Assembly (NCBI GenBank): GCA_946699065.1
Contig: CAMPDV010001073.1
Location: 1-64,000 of the forward strand
Length of the DNA: 64,000 nucleotides
Direction of reading: 5' to 3'
Source: Loxodes magnus
Lineage: Eukaryota > Ciliophora > Karyorelictea > Loxodida > Loxodidae
Below, piece by piece: positions 58,062-64,000 of the stretch; position 1 is the first letter of the stretch; the number at the start of each line of letters is the position of its first letter. The translations under genes were made by a program, and so were the position numbers. Under the pieces are notes generated by a model. That model saw only the letters and a program-made list of their open reading frames with translations. It had not been told where the DNA came from and made no database searches.

Positions 58062-58474
58062 TCTGTGGCTATATCCAGTGATTCAGAGTTCATCGTATCG
58101 GGAAGTTATGATTAGACGGTGAGACTATGGAACGTCAAGACAGGTACCTGTAAGACCATGAGTGGTCACACATATTCTGTATATGCTGTGGCTATATCCA
58201 GTGATTCAGAGTTCATCGTATCGGGAAGTGATGATTAGACGGTGAGACTATGGAACGTCAAGACAGGTACCTGTAAGACCATGAGTGGTCACACTAGTTA
58301 TGTATATGCTGTGGCTATATCCAGTGATTCAGAGTTCATCGTATCGGGAAGTTATGATGAGACGGTGAGACTATGGGACGTCAAGACAGGTACCTGTAAG
58401 ACCATGAGTGGTCACACAGATTCTGTATATACTGTGGCTATATCCAGTGATTCAGAGTTCATCGTATCGGGAAG

Positions 58475-61400
58475 TAGAGATGAGACTATGGAACGTCAAG
58501 ACAGGTACCTGTAAGACCATGAGTGGTCACACAGATTATGTATGATCTGTGGCTATATCCAGTGATTCAGAGTTCATCGTATCGGGAAGTGATGATAAGA
58601 CGGTGAGACTATGGGACGTCAAGACAGGTACCTGTAAGACCATGAGTGGTCACACAGATTATGTATTATCTGTGGCTATATCCAGTGATTCAGAGTTCAT
58701 CGTATCGGGAAGTGATGATAAGACGGTGAGACTATGGAACGTCAAGACAGGTACCTGTAAGACCATGAGTGGTCACACATATTCTGTATATACTGTGGCT
58801 ATATCCAGTGATTCAGAGTTCATCGTATCGGGAAGTGATGATGAGACGGTGAGACTATGGGACGTCAAGACAGGTACCTGTAAGACCATGAGTGGTCACA
58901 CATATTCTGTATATACTGTGGCTATATCCAGTGATTCAGAGTTCATCGTATCGGGAAGTGATGATAAGACGGTGAGACTATGGAACGTCAAGACAGGTAC
59001 CTGTAAGACCATGAGTGGTCACACAGATTATGTATGATCTGTTGCTATATCCAGTGATTCAGAGTTCATCGTATCGTGAAGTAGAGATGAGACTATGGGA
59101 CGTCAAGACAGGTACCTGTAAGACCATGAGTGGTCACACAGATTATGTATTATCTGTGGCTATATCCAGTGATTCAGAGTTCATCGTATCGGGAAGTGAT
59201 GATAAGACGGTGAGACTATGGAACGTCAAGACAGGTACCTGTAAGACCATGAGTGGTCACACAGATTCTGTATGTGCTGTGGCTATATCCAGTGATTCAG
59301 AGTTCATCGTATCGGGAAGTCATGATAAGACGGTGAGACTATGGGACGTCAAGACAGGTACCTGTAAGACCATGAGTGGTCACACTAGTTATGTATATGC
59401 TGTGGCAATATCCAGTGATTCAGAGTTCATCGTATCGGGAAGTTATTATGAGACGGTGAGACTATGGGACGTCAAGACAGGTACCTGTAAGACCATGAGT
59501 GGTCACACATATTCTGTATATACTGTGGCTATATCCAGTGATTCAGAGTTCATCGTATCGGGAAGTTATGATTAGACGGTGAGACTATGGAACGTCAAGA
59601 CAGGTACCTGTAAGACCATGAGTGGTCACACAGATTATGTATTATCTGTGGCTATATCCAGTGATTCAGAGTTCATCGTATCGGGAAGTTATGATTAGAC
59701 GGTGAGACTATGGAACGTCAAGACAGGTACCTGTAAGACCATGAGTGGTCACACTAGTTATGTATATGCTGTGGCAATATCCAGTGATTCAGAGTTCATC
59801 GTATCGGGAAGTTATGATGAGACGGTGAGACTATGGAACGTCAAGACAGGTACCTGTAAGACCATGAGTGGTCACACAGATTATGTATTATCTGTGGCTA
59901 TATTCAGTGATTCAGAGTTCATCGTATCGGGAAGTGTAGATAAGACGGTGAGACTATGGGACGTCAAGACAGGTACCTGTAAGACCATGAGTGGTCACAC
60001 AGATTATGTATTATCTGTGGATATATCCAGTGATTCAGAGTTCATCGTATCGGGAAGTGATGATAAGACGGTGAGACTATGGAACGTCAAGACAGGTACC
60101 TGTAAGACCATGAGTGGTCACACAGATTATGTATTATCTGTGGCTATATCCAGTGATTCAGAGTTCATCGTATCGGGAAGTTATGATTGTACGGTGAGAC
60201 TATGGGACGTCAAGACAGGTACCTGTAAGACCATGAGTGGTCACACAGATTATGTATGATCTGTGGCTATATCCAGTGATTCAGAGTTCATCGTATCGGG
60301 AAGTGATGATAAGACGGTGAGACTATGGAACGTCAAGACAGGTACCTGTAAGACCATGAGTGGTCACACAGATTCTGTATATGCTGTGGCTATATCCAGT
60401 GATTCAGAGTTCATCGTATCGGGAAGTGATGATAAGACGGTGAGACTATGGAACGTCAAGACAGGTACCTGTAAGACCATGAGTGGTCACACAGATTATG
60501 TATGATCTGTGGCTATATCCAGTGATTCAGAGTTCATCGTATCGGGAAGTAGAGATGAGACTATGGGACGTCAAGACAGGTACCTGTAAGACCATGAGTG
60601 GTCACACAGATTATGTATGATCTGTGGCTATATCCAGTGATTCAGAGTTCATCGTATCGGGAAGTGATGATAAGACGGTGAGACTATGGAACGTCAAGAC
60701 AGGTACCTGTAAGACCATGAGTGGTCACACAGATTCTGTATATGCTGTGGCTATATCCAGTGATTCAGAGTTCATCGTATCGGGAAGTAGAGATGAGACT
60801 ATGGGACGTCAAGACAGGTACCTGTAAGACCATGAGTGGTCACACAGATTATGTATGATCTGTGGCTATATCCAGTGATTCAGAGTTCATCGTATCGGGA
60901 AGTGATGATTGTACGGTGAGACTATGGAACGTCAAGACAGGTACCTGTAAGACCATGAGTGGTCACACAGATTCTGTATGATCTGTGGCTATATCCAGTG
61001 ATTCAGAGTTCATCGTATCGGGAAGTAGAGATAAGACGGTGAGACTATGGGACGTCAAGACATGTACCTGTAAGACCATGAGTGGTCACACTAGTTATGT
61101 ATATACTGTGTCTATATCCAGTGATTCAGAGTTCATCGTATCGGGAAGTAGAGATGAGACGGTGAGACTATGGAACGTCAAGACAGGTACCTGTAAGACC
61201 ATGAGTGGTCACACATATTCTGTATATACTGTGGCTATATCCAGTGATTCAGAGTTCATCGTATCGGGAAGTGATGATTAGACGGTGAGACTATGGGACG
61301 TCAAGACAGGTACCTGTAAGACCATGAGTGGTCACACTAGTTATGTATATACTGTGTCTATATCCAGTGATTCAGAGTTCATCGTATCGGGAAGTAGAGA

Positions 61401-62020
61401 TGAGACGGTGAGACTATGGAACGTCAAGACAGGTACCTGTAAGACCATGAGTGGTCACACATATTCTGTATTATCTGTGGCTATATCCAGTGATTCAGAG
61501 TTCATCGTATCGGGAAGTGATGATAAGACGGTGAGACTATGGAACGTCAAGACAGGTACCTGTAAGACCATGAGTGGTCACACAGATTCTGTATATGCTG
61601 TGGCTATATCCAGTGATTCAGAGTTCATCGTATCGGGAAGTGATGATAAGACGGTGAGACTATGGAACGTCAAGACAGGTACCTGTAAGACCATGAGTGG
61701 TCACACAGATTATGTATGATCTGTGGCTATATCCAGTGATTCAGAGTTCATCGTATCGGGAAGTAGAGATGAGACTATGGGACGTCAAGACAGGTACCTG
61801 TAAGACCATGAGTGGTCACACAGATTATGTATGATCTGTGGCTATATCCAGTGATTCAGAGTTCATCGTATCGGGAAGTGATGATAAGACGGTGAGACTA
61901 TGGAACGTCAAGACAGGTACCTGTAAGACCATGAGTGGTCACACAGATTCTGTATATGCTGTGGCTATATCCAGTGATTCAGAGTTCATCGTATCGGGAA
62001 GTAGAGATGAGACTATGGGA
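58475..62020 (+). other. Cluster of six 8-bp frameshift deletions
   Basis: The same deletion as at 23-25.7 kb occurs near 58,485, 59,090, 60,557, 60,794, 61,770 and 62,010, again only in Arg-Asp-Glu units. Isolated further cases are at about 36,990, 47,802 and 50,748, where the deletion is combined with the Asn28-Phe29 variant. Two of the six (61,770, 62,010) are copies of 60,557 and 60,794 by local duplication. Confidence 0.85.
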
Positions 62021-62430
62021 CGTCAAGACAGGTACCTGTAAGACCATGAGTGGTCACACAGATTATGTATGATCTGTGGCTATATCCAGTGATTCAGAGT
62101 TCATCGTATCGGGAAGTGATGATTGTACGGTGAGACTATGGAACGTCAAGACAGGTACCTGTAAGACCATGAGTGGTCACACAGATTCTGTATGATCTGT
62201 GGCTATATCCAGTGATTCAGAGTTCATCGTATCGGGAAGTAGAGATAAGACGGTGAGACTATGGGACGTCAAGACATGTACCTGTAAGACCATGAGTGGT
62301 CACACTAGTTATGTATATACTGTGTCTATATCCAGTGATTCAGAGTTCATCGTATCGGGAAGTAGAGATGAGACGGTGAGACTATGGAACGTCAAGACAG
62401 GTACCTGTAAGACCATGAGTGGTCACACAG
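60280..62430 (+). repeat. 1,214-bp tandem duplication containing two 8-bp deletions per copy
   Basis: About 60.28-61.20 kb matches about 61.49-62.42 kb. The period is ten units minus 16 bp, equal to two 8-bp deletions per copy. Each has DDK units, two deleted RDE units, an Asp-Asp-Cys unit, and a Cys27 plus Ser2 pair. The copies diverge at the connector before 61.2 kb (Tyr37-Ser38) and 62.43 kb (Asp37-Ser38 and TAA). Confidence 0.7.
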
Positions 62431-62441
62431 ATTCTGTATAA

Positions 62442-64000
62442 GCTGTGGCTATATCCAGTGATTCAGAGTTCATCGTATCGGGAAGTGATGATTGTACGTT
62501 GAGACTATGGGACGTCAAGACAGGTACCTGTAAGACCATGAGTGGTCACACAGATTATGTATTATCTGTGGCTATATCCAGTGATTCAGAGTTCATCGTA
62601 TCGGGAAGTTATGATTGTACGGTGAGACTATGGGACGTCAAGACAGGTACCTGTAAGACCATGAGTGGTCACACAAATTCTGTAAGATCTGTGGCTATAT
62701 CCAGTGATTCAGAGTTCATCGTATCGGGAAGTGATGATAAGACGGTGAGACTATGGAACGTCAAGACAGGTACCTGTAAGACCATGAGTGGTCACACAAA
62801 TTCTGTAAGATCTGTGGCTATATCCAGTGATTCAGAGTTCATCGTATCGGGAAGTGATGATAAGACGGTGAGACTATGGAACGTCAAGACATGTACCTGT
62901 AAGACCATGAGTGGTCACACAGATTATGTATTATCTGTGGCTATATCCAGTGATTCAGAGTTCATCGTATCGGGAAGTGATGATAAGACGGTGAGACTAT
63001 GGGACGTCAAGACAGGTACCTGTAAGACCATGAGTGGTCACACAGATTATGTATTATCTGTGGCTATATCCAGTGATTCAGAGTTCATCGTATCGGGAAG
63101 TTATGATTGTACGGTGAGACTATGGGACGTCAAGACAGGTACCTGTAAGACCATGAGTGGTCACACAAATTCTGTAAGATCTGTGGCTATATCCAGTGAT
63201 TCAGAGTTCATCGTATCGGGAAGTGATGATAAGACGGTGAGACTATGGAACGTCAAGACAGGTACCTGTAAGACCATGAGTGGTCACACAAATTCTGTAA
63301 GATCTGTGGCTATATCCAGTGATTCAGAGTTCATCGTATCGGGAAGTGATGATAAGACGGTGAGACTATGGAACGTCAAGACATGTACCTGTAAGACCAT
63401 GAGTGGTCACACAGATTATGTATTATCTGTGGCTATATCCAGTGATTCAGAGTTCATCGTATCGGGAAGTAGAGATGAGACGGTGAGACTATGGGACGTC
63501 AAGACAGGTACCTGTAAGACCATGAGTGGTCACACAGATTCTGTATTATCTGTGGCTATATCCAGTGATTCAGAGTTCATCGTATCGGGAAGTGATGATT
63601 ATACGGTGAGACTATGGAACGTCAAGACAGGTACCTGTAAGACCATGAGTGGTCACACTAGTTATGTATATGCTGTGGCTATATCCAGTGATTCAGAGTT
63701 CATCGTATCGGGAAGTGATGATAAGACGGTGAGACTATGGAACGTCAAGACAGGTACCTGTAAGACCATGAGTGGTCACACTAGTTATGTATATGCTGTG
63801 GCAATATCCAGTGATTCAGAGTTCATCGTATCGGGAAGTGATGATAAGACGGTGAGACTATGGAACGTCAAGACAGGTACCTGTAAGACCATGAGTGGTC
63901 ACACAGATTCTGTATTATCTGTGGCTATATCCAGTGATTCAGAGTTCATCGTATCGGGAAGTGATGATAAGACGGTGAGACTATGGGACGTCAAGACAGG
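62442..64000 (+). CDS. WD40-repeat protein, open segment running off the right edge (partial)
   Basis: After the TAA at 62,439-62,441 the frame stays open to the end of the window: 519 codons, 12 whole blades and part of a 13th, with no frameshift. All blades are C-type and keep Asp16, Trp22 and His35, so each could fold. Codons 15-17 run DDC, YDC, DDK, DDK, DDK, YDC, DDK, DDK, RDE, DDY, DDK, DDK, DDK. Residues 37-38 and 40-41 alternate DY-LS and NS-RS, then DS-LS and SY-YA. A four-blade set (492 bp) is duplicated inside it, at about 62.58 and 63.07 kb. Twelve or more blades would make nearly two seven-bladed propellers. No start codon is identifiable, because GTG is the framework V1 codon. 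It could be the 5' or middle part of an intact repeat gene, or only the least damaged part of the array. Confidence 0.55.
63798..63920 (+). repeat. Representative C-type WD40 unit
   Basis: A clean 123-bp unit beginning at the V1 codon GTG. It carries Asp15-Asp16-Lys17, Val19, Asn23 and Cys29 (TGT), with ACC at Thr31, and Asp37-Ser38 and Leu40-Ser41 after Gly34-His35-Thr36. It keeps the residues expected for the WD40 structural tetrad (Ser in the serine-rich strand, Asp16, Trp22, His35). C-type units dominate 20.8-29.6 kb and the region after 58 kb. A GGTACC hexamer lies at codons 27-28, as in nearly every unit of the window. Confidence 0.9.

Larger units (their letters stand above)
58062..62441 (+). 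repeat. Region 4: C-type stretch broken by repeated 8-bp deletions
   Basis: The units are C-type with Asp/Arg/Tyr-Asp-Lys/Glu/Cys at 15-17. Six units carry the 8-bp deletion at codons 17-19 (near 58,485, 59,090, 60,557, 60,794, 61,770 and 62,010), each shifting the frame. TGA at codon 40 is frequent, TAG occurs at codon 17, one TGA replaces Gly13 at about 59,077, and a TAA sits at codon 40 at 62,439-62,441. Open stretches are short (67-186 codons). The region shares distinctive variants with 22-25 kb: Phe4 with Val15, Asp2, and Cys27. Confidence 0.9.

Overview
The whole 64 kb window is one tandem array and contains nothing else. A 123-bp unit, which is 41 codons and one WD40 (beta-propeller blade) repeat, runs head to tail on the + strand from the first base to the last. 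There is no spacer, unique gene, RNA gene, mobile element or recognisable promoter. Taking the in-phase GTG at 89 as a unit start and the last one at 63921, the distance is 63,832 bp. Adding back the 128 bp removed by 30 small deletions that I could place gives 63,960, exactly 520 x 123. So the window holds 520 whole units plus a partial unit at each end, with no net insertion.

Unit numbering used here: V1 A2 I3 S4 S5 D6 S7 E8 F9 I10 V11 S12 G13 S14 x15 D16 x17 T18 V19 R20 L21 W22 N/D23 V24 K25 T26 G27 T28 C/S29 K30 T31 M32 S33 G34 H35 T36 x37 x38 V39 x40 x41. G34-H35 and W22-D/N23 are the WD40 signature pairs. The framework is almost invariant, including at synonymous sites. Most variation falls in codons 15, 17, 37, 38, 40 and 41, with two-state positions at 19, 23 and 29. 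The pattern resembles fungal HET-E/HNWD-type receptors, whose near-identical WD40 blades vary at a few surface codons.

Layout. (1) 1 to about 20.83 kb: mostly S-type units (AGT at codon 29, Trp37, and His-Gly-Tyr at 15-17, so Asp16 is missing). (2) About 20.83-29.64 kb: C-type units (TGT at codon 29, mostly D/R/Y-D-K/E/C at 15-17). (3) About 29.64-58.06 kb: mosaic of both, arranged in large higher-order duplications with offsets near 10 kb. (4) About 58.06-62.44 kb: C-type, rich in an 8-bp frameshifting deletion. (5) 62,442-64,000: an uninterrupted open frame of at least 519 codons that runs off the window.

Under the standard code the rest is not one working gene. In-phase TGA and TAG codons recur, on the order of a hundred, and 30 frameshifts use all three frames. 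The longest open blocks are 7-14 blades, but none has a credible start: the only in-phase ATG is Met32 inside every blade, and apparent starts are GTG or TTG framework codons. I read the window as a WD40 gene segment amplified into a satellite-like, largely pseudogenic array, possibly a reservoir of blade variants for an intact gene beyond the right edge.

The organism cannot be named from this sequence. GC is about 44% in a representative unit. Array size, higher-order repeats and absence of intergenic signals fit a eukaryote better than a bacterium, but this is inference.
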